This document shows, piece by piece, positions 1-11,176 of a stretch of DNA of 64,000 bases. The notes below the pieces were generated by a model that worked only from the letters and a program-made list of their open reading frames with translations, ran no database searches and was not told where the DNA came from. The position numbers and the translations under genes are program-made. Position 1 is the stretch's first letter. Each line of letters starts with the position of its first letter. Source of the DNA: Bactericera cockerelli (Eukaryota; Arthropoda; Insecta; Hemiptera; Triozidae); NCBI GenBank assembly GCA_024516035.1, contig CM044959.1, forward strand, positions 13,553,174 to 13,617,173, written 5' to 3'.

Positions 1-222
1 GACATTTCCATATCTTTTAATATCCTAATATCTTATTTTTGCCTACAATTTCGCCACTGGCCGCTGCTCACATTAAAGCAGTTACTCATTTATCCTCACG
101 AGGTATGAGTGAACCCCGAACATCCAAGAACAGAGCAGAAAAAATCCTGCCCCGCTGGGGATCTAACCCAGGTCACCGTGCGTGTAATGCCTAGCGCGCT
201 AACTCACTCGACAACGGTGACT
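1..222 (-). repeat. SINE-D copy (tRNA-derived), cut by window edge
   Basis: On the - strand the head reads as a tRNA-like Pol III promoter: GAGTTAGCGCGCTAGG as box A and a GGTTAGATCCCC-like box B, followed by a body that includes ACCTCGTGAGGA. The same unit recurs at 37133-37421 and 58226-58475, and in fragments at 16160-16265 and 23520-23700. The whole unit is longer than a tRNA and varies between copies, so it is a SINE rather than a tRNA gene. Confidence 0.7.
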
Positions 223-382
223 TCACAAAAGTATATTTGGATTAGATTTCCGATGACACCTCAACTTAAAATGATAAACAATACTTTCTATTATATCTCA
301 TAGGTAATAGAAAGTAAAAATCATATTATAGAAAAACATACTATGTAAAAAACATTTTCTTAGAAAAGATATCAGGGCTGTT

Positions 383-1245
383 AAAAAAGTTACCGAATTT
401 AGTCTACTATATTAGGAGACTAGAACTAGATTAGATCAAAGCTGTTCAGAAAGGTTACCGAATGCTAGCCCCTGGCTGTCTAGATCAGATCAAAGTCTAG
501 CTAGATCAAAGCTGTTCAGAAAGGTTACCGAATGCTCGCCATTGGCTGTCTAGATCAGATCAAAGTCTAGCTAGATCAAAGCTATTCAGAAAGGTTACCG
601 AATGCTCGCCATTGGCTGTCTAGATCAGATCAAAGTCTAGCTCTATCAAAGCTCTGCAGAACGGTTACCGAATGCTGGCCACTGGCTGTCTAGATCAGAT
701 CAAAGTCTAGCCAGATCAAAGCTCTTTAGAAGGGTTACCGAATGCTCGTCATTGGCTGTCTAGATCAGATCAAAGTCTAGCTCTATCAAAACGGTTACCG
801 AATACTATGAGCCACTGGCTGTCTAGCTAGATCAAAGCTCTTTAAAAAGGTTACCGAATGCTAGCCACTGGATGTCTATATCAGATCAAAGTCTAGCTAG
901 ATCAAAGCTCTTTAGAAAGGTTACCGAATGCTCGCCATTGGCTGTCTAGATCAGATCAAAGTCTAGCTAGATCAAAGCTCTTTAGAAGGGTTACCGAATG
1001 CTAGCCACTTTCTGTCTAAGCTAGATCAAAGATGTTCAGAAAGGTTACCGAATGCTGGCCACTGGTTGCCTGGATCAGATCAAAGTCTAGCTAGATCAAA
1101 GCTCTTTAGAAAGGTTACCGAATGCTAGCCACAGGCTGTCTAGATCAGATCAAAGTCTAGCTCTATCAAAGCTCTGCAGAAAGGTTATCGAATGCTCGCC
1201 ACTGGCTGTCTAGCTAGATCAAAGCTGTTCCGAAAGGTTACCGAA
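383..1245. repeat. 70-bp tandem array, 13 units
   Basis: GGTTACCGAATGC recurs at about 453, 523, 593, 663, 733, 793, 849, 919, 989, 1043, 1113, 1183 and 1237. Spacing is 70 bp in most units and 54-60 bp in four. The short units lack an internal AGATCAGATCAAAGTCT block. A degenerate unit lies near 385. No coding sense is visible. Confidence 0.9.
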
Positions 1246-1562
1246 TGTGGTGGATGGGTTTATTCACCCTGGGCAGAAGGAACAACTTTTACTTTCGCCC
1301 ATTCATCAGACCCGATACTCCGGACTGGCTCAATTCTAGAGCTCTGGTAGAAAGTTCAGCTAGACTTCCTTCTTTAATCTACATGACCAGTGGCGTAGGC
1401 CGCATAGATTTGGGGTCAACGTACCCTCTAATTGTCTTTTTAATTTACATTTTCACTGTATTTATTTACTCAAATATGTAGAGGTGCTCTGTTAAACTGT
1501 TGGCATAATGGGACTAACTGTCTTCCGCTGACAGTCTAAAACTCCTAATAAAGCACTGTTAT

Positions 1563-1712
1563 AGGTACTTATCTTATTATAAAACAGGATTAAATTTAAG
1601 ACAAGCCAGACTGTCTCTCAAGTCGGGCTATAGTAGTGCCCTATATATAATTGGTTGAAGCTCCGACGGGGTCTGTCTTATCTTGAATTTAATACTATTT
1701 TATAATTCAGAC
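1563..1712. mobile_element. Foldback MITE (family L)
   Basis: The ends are inverted repeats: ACAGGATTAAATTTAAG on the left and CTTGAATTTAATACTAT on the right. Between them is a GC-richer centre with TCAAGTCGG and ATTGGTTGAA. A better copy lies at 41615-41755 and a half copy at about 37555-37650. No ORF; superfamily not determined. Confidence 0.5.
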
Positions 1713-1800
1713 CGTACTGTCCACATTCTGATAGAATAGATTCGTTTCTAAAGAGAAAAAAAAATCACAGAAAAACCAAGCCAAAATTCAAATAGTAATA

Positions 1801-2007
1801 ACACTCTTTAGTGGAAGGTGACCACCAGGCGAGGTTAATACTCAAAGCATTTTCTACCACCTAACCCACAGAGTGTTTTTATTATGTGGTCACAAACTCA
1901 AATTGATGAGGAAAAATACATGCTCTGGGTGGGAATCGAACCAACGGATCTCTACGCTACTTGGATTAACAGACTAAGCGCGTTAACCACTTGACTACCA
2001 GTACACT
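1801..2007 (-). repeat. SINE-B copy (tRNA-derived)
   Basis: The - strand head is GTCAAGTGGTTAACGCGC (box A-like), followed by GGTTCGATTCCCACCC (box B), then a body with GAGCATTAACCTCGCCTGG and a 3' (ATT)n-type tail. At least five other copies occur in the window. Confidence 0.75.
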
Positions 2008-2279
2008 TGTCGTAGCCACGGCTCTGATCCTATAAGGTGGCATCTCGGCTAGATGAAGAAGACTGCATCAGCCATACATTCACCGCTCTAAGCTAGATAT
2101 AGGTATAATATACTTAAGAATCTTTACATAGGTAGTGAAGATTCGTAAGTATATATTACATAGGTAGTATATGGAAAAACAGTACCTAACTATATGGAAC
2201 ATATTATGACTATAGGTAAGCTAATATCAGCTATAGTTTTATCATGTCTGGTGATTATCAGATCAGAAAGCTCTTGGAC

Positions 2280-2372
2280 GGTGGTCCGCGACCGTCTAGC
2301 AATAATAATAATAATAATCAGGTATGTCCAATGTCCATAGTAATAATCTAATAATAATAATAATAATAATTT
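2280..2372. repeat. AAT-rich microsatellite
   Basis: Two runs of AAT/ATA triplets, separated by about 25 bp. Confidence 0.8.
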
Positions 2373-2604
2373 CTTTGACATAAACCTGTGGCAATTTGTA
2401 CCGAAGTTTCTACCTGACTTCGGAAAATATCGTCAGAATACAATAGAATGGTATTGCAAAATTTTCCGCCATGTGCAAAATGTTCTGGGGCAACTTCGAT
2501 GGCAAAATTCTTCAACATTAATTACTGTATATCATGCACGTATTGGTAAATATATGTCAGACATATACAGTTTATACAGTTTGCAAATGTGAAAATTCAA
2601 AATG

Positions 2605-2717
2605 GCATACCCAGCAGTAAGGGTGTCCCGATAAATCGAATACCGATATATTTTTTGTCGATATATCGATATATTTTCGATAAAGGACATGCATTTGCAT
2701 AGTCGCATACCCAGCAG
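2605..2717. repeat. 13-bp direct repeats bounding an 87-bp AT-rich insert
   Basis: GCATACCCAGCAG occurs at 2605-2617 and again at 2705-2717. The insert between them starts TAAGGGTGTCCCGATAAATC and contains several CGATA/TATCG inversions. It looks like an old small insertion or a local duplication; the class is not clear. Confidence 0.35.
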
Positions 2718-2894
2718 CATCACGAGTGTTCGCATTTGAGTTGTCACAGTTGTTCCCTACTGATTCCTGTCCTTTAGTTTTATTTATCGTATGGATTCCT
2801 GTCCTGACCTCGTTAGACGTTCGCGTTCCTATTGTGCTGTAATCTGACAAGACCTGGTGTATTCAACCGGTGGCGTCGAATTCAGTACCAAAAC

Positions 2895-3075
2895 GATGTT
2901 CGGCAATGCCTCATTGTGTATAGTAGGCTTAAGAAAAATAAATATAGGACCATGCCTTGGGCCGTAACTCGGGTGCAGACCTCACATTGAACTGTTTTAT
3001 GAATTAGCATTCCGTAGTATGCCTCCTCTCTAATGGGCGAGAAGTGATGGGCTGTATTTAACAAGCCACTGTCTA
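2895..3075 (-). repeat. SINE-I fragment
   Basis: Shares CTTCTCGCCCATTAGAG, GGAGGCATACTACGGAA and a TATATTTATTTTTC tail with the + strand copies at 6016-6325 and 23725-23935. The tRNA-like head is missing. Confidence 0.5.
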
Positions 3076-3166
3076 TTAACTTTATAGTCTGGTTTGAAAG
3101 GCTTTCTGCGTCCTCATCTAGCATCTAGTTAGCATAGACACTCTTATGGCTTATAATAATAATAAT

Positions 3167-3365
3167 ACTCTTTAGTGGAAGATAACCATCAGGCGAGGTT
3201 AATGCTCAAAGCATTTTCCATCACCTAACCCTCAGTCTTATTATTAAGTGGTCACTAACTCAAATTAATGAGGAAAAATTCGTGCACTGGGTGGGATTCG
3301 AACTAACGGATTCCTACGCTACCTGGATTACCAGACTAGCGCGTTAACCACTTGACTACCAGTGC
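3167..3365 (-). repeat. SINE-B copy
   Basis: Same head (GTCAAGTGGTTAACGCGC) and body as the copy at 1801-2007, with an (ATT)n tail at the low-coordinate end. Confidence 0.75.
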
Positions 3366-3750
3366 TTATGGTTCGGTGTTGTTCCTCACGTTTTCCCTGT
3401 CTGTATCGCGGAGTACCTCTGCCATTGATTCATAGCCCCACAGCTTTCCAGCCAGACTCCCAGACACAAGTGTTTCTGCTCAGCCCGACATACCCGACAT
3501 ACATTGTTGTACCTCTCTCTGCACACATGACGTGTGCAGCATACGTGCCTCATTAGCCTGAGCCCACATATATTATGGTCGAGTTTCAAAAGTAGAAACC
3601 GACTGTCACCAATGAGAGATTAATGAAGCAGAACCTTGTGTTCTGAGTCACACTCTCATACATTGTACGGCACACTCATACAATTTAGTTACACTCACAT
3701 ACAATGTAGACACACTAGCTCATCCCTGCACTTTGCCGCTTCAATAGTTT

Positions 3751-3925
3751 TTAACCACCAGGCGAGGTTTTAATGCTTGTAGCATTTTCTACCACCTTAC
3801 CCTCAGAGTCTTATTGTGTGGTCACAAACTCACAACCTTTTGACACAGTAGCTCAGTTGTCAAGACGTCGCGGCGTCGGTCGGTCTGTTAATCCAGAGTT
3901 CGCGGGTTCAAAACCATACACTGTA
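3751..3925. repeat. SINE-B 3' fragment (-) abutting a SINE-A head (+)
   Basis: 3751-3836 matches the SINE-B tail on the - strand. 3838-3925 has GTAGCTCAGTTGTCAAG and GCGGGTTCAAAACC, a SINE-A type A/B-box head on the + strand, with the usual SINE-A body absent. Confidence 0.5.
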
Positions 3926-3943
3926 GGACATGTAAGGAGCCCA

Positions 3944-4258
3944 GACTTTGGCGGTGGGTTATTGCCTAAAGGTGGGGTTATTGCCGCCTACATATGTCCT
4001 AACCCCACCCTTTAGGTAGGCAATAACCCCTACATATGTCCTAACTAAAGGTGGGGTTATTGCAATAGGCAATACATATGTCCTAATAACTAAAGGTGGG
4101 GTTATTGCCATAGGCAATAACTTAGTTAGGACATATGTATTTATCTATTTCTTTCATATGTATTTATACATTCTGTTTATACTGATATACTGATTTATTT
4201 GTACTGTACATTGTACATATACATAAGTTTTTGTATCTAATAAAGCATTTAATATTAA
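3944..4258 (+). repeat. Rearranged LINE 3'-UTR cluster (family K)
   Basis: Four alternately inverted copies of the family K hairpin region (AAAGGTGGGGTTATTGCC and its complement, with ACATATGTCCTAA) precede a normal K 3' end with TAATAAAGCATTTAATATTA. The palindromic arrangement suggests local template switching or repeated insertion into K copies. Confidence 0.55.
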
Positions 4259-4497
4259 TAGATTTTGCTTTCAGCAATCAGAGACCAATTCGCCTGCGGA
4301 TTCGTAGAAGTCCATTAAATCTCGCTCAAGAGTATAGATGGATTTATAAACAGTATTTTGTCGTTCAATTAAAGAGGAATGCAATTTATATAATACATCT
4401 GCGTGGCGTCTAGCATAGAATGGTGTTTTGCAAATATTACGCTGATTGACTAATGAGTGCGCCAATTTAATGATTGGTAGGAATGTGTTAAGTTATT

Positions 4498-4647
4498 TGT
4501 TATCATAATTATTTGTGTTAATCACTTTCGTGATATCACAACTAATCAAAATAGCTTTTTACTAAATCTACGCTGAAACCGCGACTTGAACCACCGACCT
4601 CCAGGTTACAAGTCCGCCGCCTTATCCATCAAGCTACTGTGAGGGTG
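4498..4647 (-). repeat. SINE-C copy (tRNA-derived)
   Basis: The - strand shows TAGCTTGATGGATAAGGCGG (box A), GTAACCTGGAGGTCGG and GGTTCAAGTCGCGG (box B), then a body with GTGATATCACGAAAGTGATT. This is the most numerous SINE here, with about ten full or partial copies. Confidence 0.75.
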
Positions 4648-4649
4648 GT

Positions 4650-6010
4650 AGGAATGTGTCTATTATTATCACTGCTGTACACGAAACTAGCGCCTTGACC
4701 ACTGATAACCAAAATGTAAAACACAGACCCCCAGTACTTTGGGTCGAAATTAAGGCCGAAATTAATGTATATCACACGTCATTGCTATAAGCGTCGGCTT
4801 TCCCTATTTCACACAGTACGCAATCCGTGACTTAGCGCCACAAAGGTATTACAAAAACATCTATTAATTTCGCCCTAAGATATTTTCGTTATGTCTCTAT
4901 GGACTCACTTAAGTCTGGAATGTGCGTATTGTTTTAAATGAGGAAATGTATAAGAACAAACTCGAACTTGTGATCTCGATTTTTAATTTCGCTCTTAGTC
5001 TTTAATGAGCGGATTTAATAATAAAACTAACTATCCAATAGCAATCTGCTAGTGTAAATGTGTATAAAGTAGTCCGTTAAGTTAGTGATTAAATCGGTAA
5101 GTTAGCAATTATGCCGTTTGCGAAGAACAAGTTATGTGAGCAGTGTGTGCTGGTGTGCTCTCCTCAACCTATCAACATGACGATCTGTCACACTCTACAC
5201 TCTGTCAGTGATGTGTGAAAAATCCAAGGTGTTTTTTTAGCGACGTGTAATCAAGGCTGCGACCTAGGCAAATAGTTACCTCTGATTTTCCTAGTCATTT
5301 TCCGGTGTGCCTTATTTAGTTGACCATAAAATTGCTCTCTATTTCAAATAGCGAGCAACTTTTCGAGACTCTATTTCAAAGGTAGAATAGACAAATTTGG
5401 CTGAGTAGTAGTTTCGGAGATTATTTGGAGATTTCTTTTTCCATCTTTTAAATTGCTTTATGGTGGTACTCAAATGTGGGTCAAATACTAGGACTATCTC
5501 TTGGGCTAAGTCTTAGGGCTCAATTTGAAAGAGCCTAACTGTCACTCAACTTGGGCTAGACATAAATTAAAGAGAGAGACATAAATTAAAATTCATTATT
5601 TTAACGAACTGCTACAAAATTGAAGTTGCCTTTCGGACACAGCATTAAAAAAAATCAATCGTGGACATTTTAGAACAGAAAGAATGAGGACTCAAAAGAT
5701 AAAATAAACGGTTTTGAAATCAGACCAGACACCAGAATACAACATGAAAGTGGTCTCACAGCAGCCAACTCACGGGACCTCCGCAGACATGACTAAGACA
5801 CAGACCATCTCCTTAAATGGTCACTGAATGAGTCAGACGGCAGGATATGGCTGCTAACTTTAAGTCTAATTAAAACTATCCATAAATAATAGAAATCGTA
5901 CTGTTGACTGCCAAGAAGTCCATTCAAAGGCTTTGTTTGGCAATCGAACGTTGCTAGTTGGGCGAGAGGACTGTGGTGACATGAAATTTTTTAATTGAAG
6001 TTACCATTAC
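4650..6010. other. No recognisable gene or repeat
   Basis: AT-rich DNA with no long ORF, no convincing exon on either strand, and no family seen elsewhere in the window. Confidence 0.4.
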
Positions 6011-6015
6011 CACAG

Positions 6016-6325
6016 TTCTTAGCTCAGTAATAAGATCCTCGAAAACCTTGCGGAAGATACTTGGTTCGAATCCCCGAGCCGACAAAAAAAAAATTATTCA
6101 TATTTTGGTGACAGTTGTTTGTAAGGGACACCTTGGGGTGCGCTCGTGTTGACCCAGCCAGCACCTAAATAGGTATCACTTCTCGCCCATCAGCAGAGGG
6201 ATGTTAGTTCATAAAACAGTTCATACTACGGGATGTTAGTTCATTGTAAGGTCTGCAGCCGCGATACGGCCTGAGGCATGGACCATGGTCCTATATTTAT
6301 TTTTCGTAACCCTTTACTTTGCAGT
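6016..6325 (+). repeat. SINE-I copy (tRNA-derived)
   Basis: The head has TAGCTCAGTAATAAG and GGTTCGAATCCCCGAGCC, then GCCGACAAAAA and a body with GTGCGCTCGTGTTGACCCAG and CTTCTCGCCCA. A second + copy lies at 23725-23935. Confidence 0.6.
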
Positions 6326-6353
6326 ATACCATGAGGTACCAGTATACCATAAG

Positions 6354-6523
6354 GGTTGGGTGGAAGAGATTGCCATAAGCAATAACCCCACCCTTTAGTT
6401 AGGACATATGTATTAATTTCCATTTTATTTTTTATATTGTTTCCATTTTTTTACATAATAATTATTTGTATTGTACATAATTATATGTCTTTGTATCTGA
6501 TAAAGCATTTAATAATAATAATG
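6354..6523 (+). mobile_element. Short retroposon made of a LINE 3' UTR (family K)
   Basis: Begins GGTTGGGTGGAAGAGATTGC, has the TTGCCATAAGCAATAA stem-loop and CCCTTTAGTTAGGACATAT, and ends in TGATAAAGCATTT followed by (AAT)n. The same 5' limit is seen in the copies at 28320, 21352, 47330 and 60171. Confidence 0.7.
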
Positions 6524-7328
6524 AGGCATTTCCGTACATCATTTCGGGCCTGAATTCGTCGCCACTGCATTGAGAGAGTACTATCGAGATTGATTCCTAT
6601 TTATTGCTTCCTAATGCTATTCTATCCATTACTAATCAATACCCAAGTTTAATTAGTTAGGTATCCAAAAGCACTTAAAGGTGTGTTCCGCATTGTTATT
6701 ACGTTTTTCAACACAGATTTTTACTTTCGAAAAAACGATTTTTACTTTAATTTTTACTTGCAGGATTTTTACTTTCGAAAAAAACGAAGGGGAGGGAAGT
6801 AGAAGGAAATGTTTATATTTCCAACAATTCTCACAAGTGTCCTGGAGTGAGTAAACAAGGTTGCTTCCAGTAGATAGGTCTCTACTGACTAGCTAAAAAC
6901 TATGTAAGTCATACTGGTATGTTGCTACTCATACAGCTCATACCAGTCATACCAATTACCAAACCAGAGTAATTCATCATGTTAAAGAAAAGTCCTGATC
7001 GTGTCAGGAGTACTAAAATCCAGGAACCCATTAGAATTACAGTGGCACCTGACGACTCGTAGGATTTTAGGTGAGTAATCATTACCGGTGGGGTGTACAC
7101 TGTACAATGTTCATAGCAAATCGTACACATCAGTCAAGCTAGTACAATAGATCAGATAGGAACTTCCTAAAAGTCAAGGCCTCTCCTAATTTGATGTCAC
7201 ATTTATCACCTTGTGGGGAAATTTCCTGAATACAATGATCAAGAAGGTTGTGATTGTCTATGTTCTGGTTCTATAGACAGAAATGAAAAGCTCCTATTTG
7301 TTCTGCGAACATTGAACCGACAAAGATT

Positions 7329-7438
7329 ACCTTTACACTCACAGCCCAAGGGCCAGCCTTTACACTCACAGCCCAAGGGCCAGCCTTTACACTCACAGCC
7401 CAAGGGCCAGCCTTTACACTCACAGCCCAAGGGCCAGT
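7329..7438. repeat. 27-bp tandem repeat, four units
   Basis: A 27-bp unit (start CCTTTACACTCACAGCCC) is repeated four times without change and runs into the head of the next SINE-E. The 27-bp period keeps a + frame open as a 9-residue repeat (PLHSQPKGQ), but nothing else supports translation. Confidence 0.85.
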
Positions 7439-7792
7439 AACGGTTGTGACTACTGCCCGTAGTCCAGAGACCCTGAGTTCAATCCCCGGTTGGAGCAGAT
7501 TTTCCACCCAGAAAATTCTGTTCCCTCCGTACAAGTGAGGCTGGCATTTCCGGCCCTACCCAGGCTGGGCGAGTTTAATTTTGGTAGCTGGTACGATTCC
7601 CAGCGAAAGGAGGGTAAAACCCCCGTCCTGTCTACCTCAAGTCAGGACTTTAAAACCAAATAGAAACGTTGGCGTTAGGAAGGACATCCAGTCGAAAAAA
7701 AATGGGCCAAAACCAACCAACCACAACCATGAGGTTGAACAACGTCGACCCTGCTCAAGCGGGATAAGACAGAAAAAAAGAAGACAAAGAAG
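7436..7792 (+). repeat. SINE-E copy, nearly full length
   Basis: A tRNA-like head (GTAACGGTTGTGACTACTGC, GAGTTCAATCCCCGGTTGG) is followed by the body GAGGCTGGCATTTCCGGCCC, CCCAGGCTGGG and GGAGGGTAAAACCCCCGTCC, then a long 3' part ending AAGCGGGATAAGACAG and A-rich sequence. The CCCAGGCTGGG/GGAGGGTAAAACCCCCGTC body is shared with the 5S-derived SINEs. Confidence 0.75.
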
Positions 7793-7912
7793 ATGTTAGA
7801 CCGTCCCTAAAGACGGATTTTCAACCAATAGCAGCGCACTATATTCAAGTTGAAGGATGGTCTGGCACTCACTTATCTTAGTTTGTATCCTATTTTATAA
7901 TTCGGCCCAAGT

Positions 7913-8088
7913 ATTCCCAGTAGCTCAGATACCAGAGGTCGCGGGTTCGTCACCCAGCCGGGACAAGACAAGTTATACTCCCAGTTGGGATTTTTGCCAC
8001 ATAATGATACGTCTTGGGCTTACAGCTGGAATAATGGGACTTTAGTCCTAATCAGGTAGTATAAATAAGCCGATATTATTATTATTAT
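7913..8088 (+). repeat. SINE-A copy (tRNA-derived)
   Basis: Head CAGTAGCTCAGATACC and GAGGTCGCGGGTTCG (box B); body GACAAGTTATACTCCC, CGTCTTGGGCTTACAGCTGG, AATAATGGGACTTTAGTCCT; tail (ATT)n. Part of the central head is deleted. Confidence 0.75.
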
Positions 8089-8089
8089 T

Positions 8090-10300
8090 CCTGACAGTTC
8101 AAAAAATTTAATGCAGTAAACATTGGTGAAGTGCTCTCTACTAGCCTCTGTCAAGTATATGAAACATGGGTGCCCATTCATTTATCCATTGAACGATTAA
8201 GACTATTGACTGAAATAAGCAAATTCTCACAGGAATGGTGGTCAACCATGGTCACTTTGAAACTAGGTCATTATGCAACCAGTCTCCAAAACAATGTCTG
8301 GTGCTTGGGAACTGTCCTGAAGCCATGAAACATATTTTATTAACTGCTATTAAAAATGACAGCAAAATAGAATGGAGTCAGCCTAATAAGAGTACATTTT
8401 TACTAAGTTTTATTGTTCAAATTTTTTAAGAACATATATGTATAAGTCAAAAATAGGTAATCCACCCTTTTTTTCATTACCTGATGGTAGGAGAAAAAAT
8501 CCAAAAAGCCTTTTGAGGAAGCCTGGTAGGAATCAAATAGTTACTTCATCTTCTATTCATCAGATAAATATGCTTTACTGTTGCAATTCAGCTAATTTAA
8601 TCATTTAAAAAATTGTTCTCTGAATGATAAACTGACAGAGTAATGGTTTTAGTAAAAAATGAACAAGTCACCAATGCAACATTAAATCTGTCCTCACTTA
8701 GGAGAAACTTTTCATCACTAAAATACCTTCAAGATTTGCCAAATTTAGAAGCAAGACATTCATTTCTGTCCTTGGCACTAATTTGAATAGGTACCTCCTA
8801 CTTGCTTCCCTACCTCAATTTTTTTGCAATTCATTTATTAGCAATCAACTAGCATGTCATTGGGACTGGTTTTACTAGGTAAGTGGGTGCCTGGCATGCT
8901 ATTGGCTGTTGTGCCATTGTTCTGAGCTCCCAAGAACCTCAATGCATTATTAGATAGTAGTTCAACAAAATTTATTATGAACTTTAGAGACCCCTAAAAG
9001 TAATTTACTCATTCCAATCATGAGAAATTTAATATTAAATTATTATAAAATAATATAATTAGTAATGCAGTTGGTACCTTACATAAAGTTTTTAAATTCC
9101 TAAATAGGTACTAACAACAAGGTGGTAAGTACTAGGTTCATATGGAGGTGACCTTGAAGAAATTTTACTATTTACTATGTGTTGTAAGGTTCCCAAGATA
9201 ACCTTTAATAACTAACCTTTCACCAGAGCATTCTGTTCCGATCTAATGTGATCAGGTTGAAATTGAGATTCTATTTGAAATTCATAGAGACTGTTGACCT
9301 AGTTAAATCTAAGACAATTGCAGCACTCTGTCATTATCATACTTTGAAAGTATAATATGGTGGTAGGTAATTATTTTTCTTGGGGGTTTTTTACTGAATG
9401 CATAAAAATAGTACAGTGTTTAAATAACAATCTATTATAACCTGACCATTAAATATTTAAATTTCTGGTGTGAGAAAACATAATACCTAATGGATTGTGT
9501 ATTGACCATTGAGTTAAATTTATCAGGGTAATGTGGTGACTAGGATTTGTGGCATGAGGTAACTTGGTATGTTCAAGAAACTTAAAGTTGAAGGACTCAT
9601 CTTTTTAGCAAAACATTGACTACACAAGGTACCACAAAGGCCAATGAACACAATTTAACAGTAATATTCTGTTTGTATCAATTTTGACACTGAAGGGGTG
9701 TAGGTACTCTTATCATAATATTTTTTTAAAAACAAGCTATTCTACTAGAAACCCAGCCTGACATTTTTCATGAGCCAATATACCAAAACATGATGGGTAT
9801 CCTACTTTGAATGTTGAACCAAAGTTGTCCAGATTGGAAGGTGGGTGTAGGTTGGCAGTTTTTTATGATACATTATTTAATATTTTTAATTTTATTGTTA
9901 TGAAGGTTGTTTAGAAGTAGAGATAGTATGAGTTCTGCTAAACAACCACAGTAGTCACAGTAGGATTAGAACCTGGTTTTGTCAAAGAATTTGAATGTTG
10001 AAGGAAATACAAACCAGGGTGGGGATGTGTTCAATGTAACCTGAAAGTATTGAAACACAAACCAACTTTGATAATGAAATAAGAAACACTCAAAAATGTC
10101 TGATATTGAGGAACCATATTAAACCATTTCAGTACCTGAGTTAGCAATCATCCAGGGTTATCAGGTTTTAAAAAATTAATAGTTCATTTCACAAATGCAC
10201 CTGCAGTATGTAAAATGTGAATGTCCCTCCCGCCATAACGATAAAAAAAAAACTGGCAAGGCGTGAACTTGATGAATGTACGTTATGCAATCTTAAACTT
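8090..10300. other. Apparently unique AT-rich DNA, no gene recognised
   Basis: The longest stretch of the window without a family repeated elsewhere. I find no conserved protein domain on either strand. It could hold untranslated or noncoding exons, given the donor-like site described at 10302-10415. Confidence 0.35.
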
Positions 10301-10301
10301 A

Positions 10302-10415
10302 CCAACAAAAATCCAAAGGAATAGAAACACGAACCACAAGAACTTTCACTGATGATCACTTACGAAACAGAATTCAAGATGTTACAGATTTAACACTTTA
10401 AACAGACTGATAAAA
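10302..10415 (-). promoter_or_regulatory. Possible start region and noncoding first exon
   Basis: Read on the - strand, an initiator-like TATCAGTCTG (arthropod TCAGT consensus) is followed about 90 bp later by a strong donor GGTAAGTTTAAG. No TATA box or clear DPE is visible and no downstream exon was identified. This is inference from short motifs only. Confidence 0.15.
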
Positions 10416-11176
10416 AGCAAGAAAATAACGCACAAATAATACAACGTGAACGAAAATGTTGATAGGAAATTCCTCAGGAAACGCATTCAGTTACAAAACC
10501 CAAACAAAAGACACGTCATGCAGATAGGAATTTCGTCCTTTCCCTCAAGAAATGAAATATTTGTGACGTCACTTATCTCAGATTATCCTGGGCGAGTTTT
10601 AGCAATCTAAAGTTAGAACTACGTATCAGAACGAAATTAATAATTTTGTGGCAGGTAGAAAATGGAAAAGGGTTCACTTCTATTTGAAAATTCTCATATA
10701 CCTATATTATATTAAATTTGAACATTTCAGAGATCTATTTAGACAGCCAGATTTGAGTGTGAAAAAGCTCAACTTTAAAAAAATATTATGTGAAAAATTA
10801 CAAGGCTCAGCCGAAAATTGAACCCAGGCCCGTAATTTACTGGTCGAGAAAATACTCTGAATTCGTGGGTGACATCTGAACAAAAGACTTCAGGTTCGAT
10901 GACTGCTGCTGGAGAATATTTCAAGTCTATCGATGCTCCCTTCTCCGTGCGTTCGCGTCTCATAGAAATTTTCAAAAAATAGTTTTTCTTATGGCACGGA
11001 ATATTTTTTTTTTATTTAATTTTTAAGCATTATTCTCTGGGGTACGATTAAATGATTTTTTTTTTGTTGTTTAACATCGCTTTCAACTGTAATCTATACT
11101 TTTAATTTTGATTGTTGTTCTGCTTGAATAATAGCCAGAACTTTGATGCTACCTGCATGCATGTTACTATACCGTT

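Noticed and set aside
3838..3925. tRNA genes suggested by box A/box B pairs at many sites
   Set aside because: Every such head continues into a repeated SINE body and lacks a proper paired acceptor stem; none qualifies as a tRNA gene.
7213..7440. 75-codon frame ending in four PLHSQPKGQ repeats
   Set aside because: The repeat is a 27-bp microsatellite-like expansion adjoining a SINE; the reverse strand is equally open, so openness is a by-product of the period.
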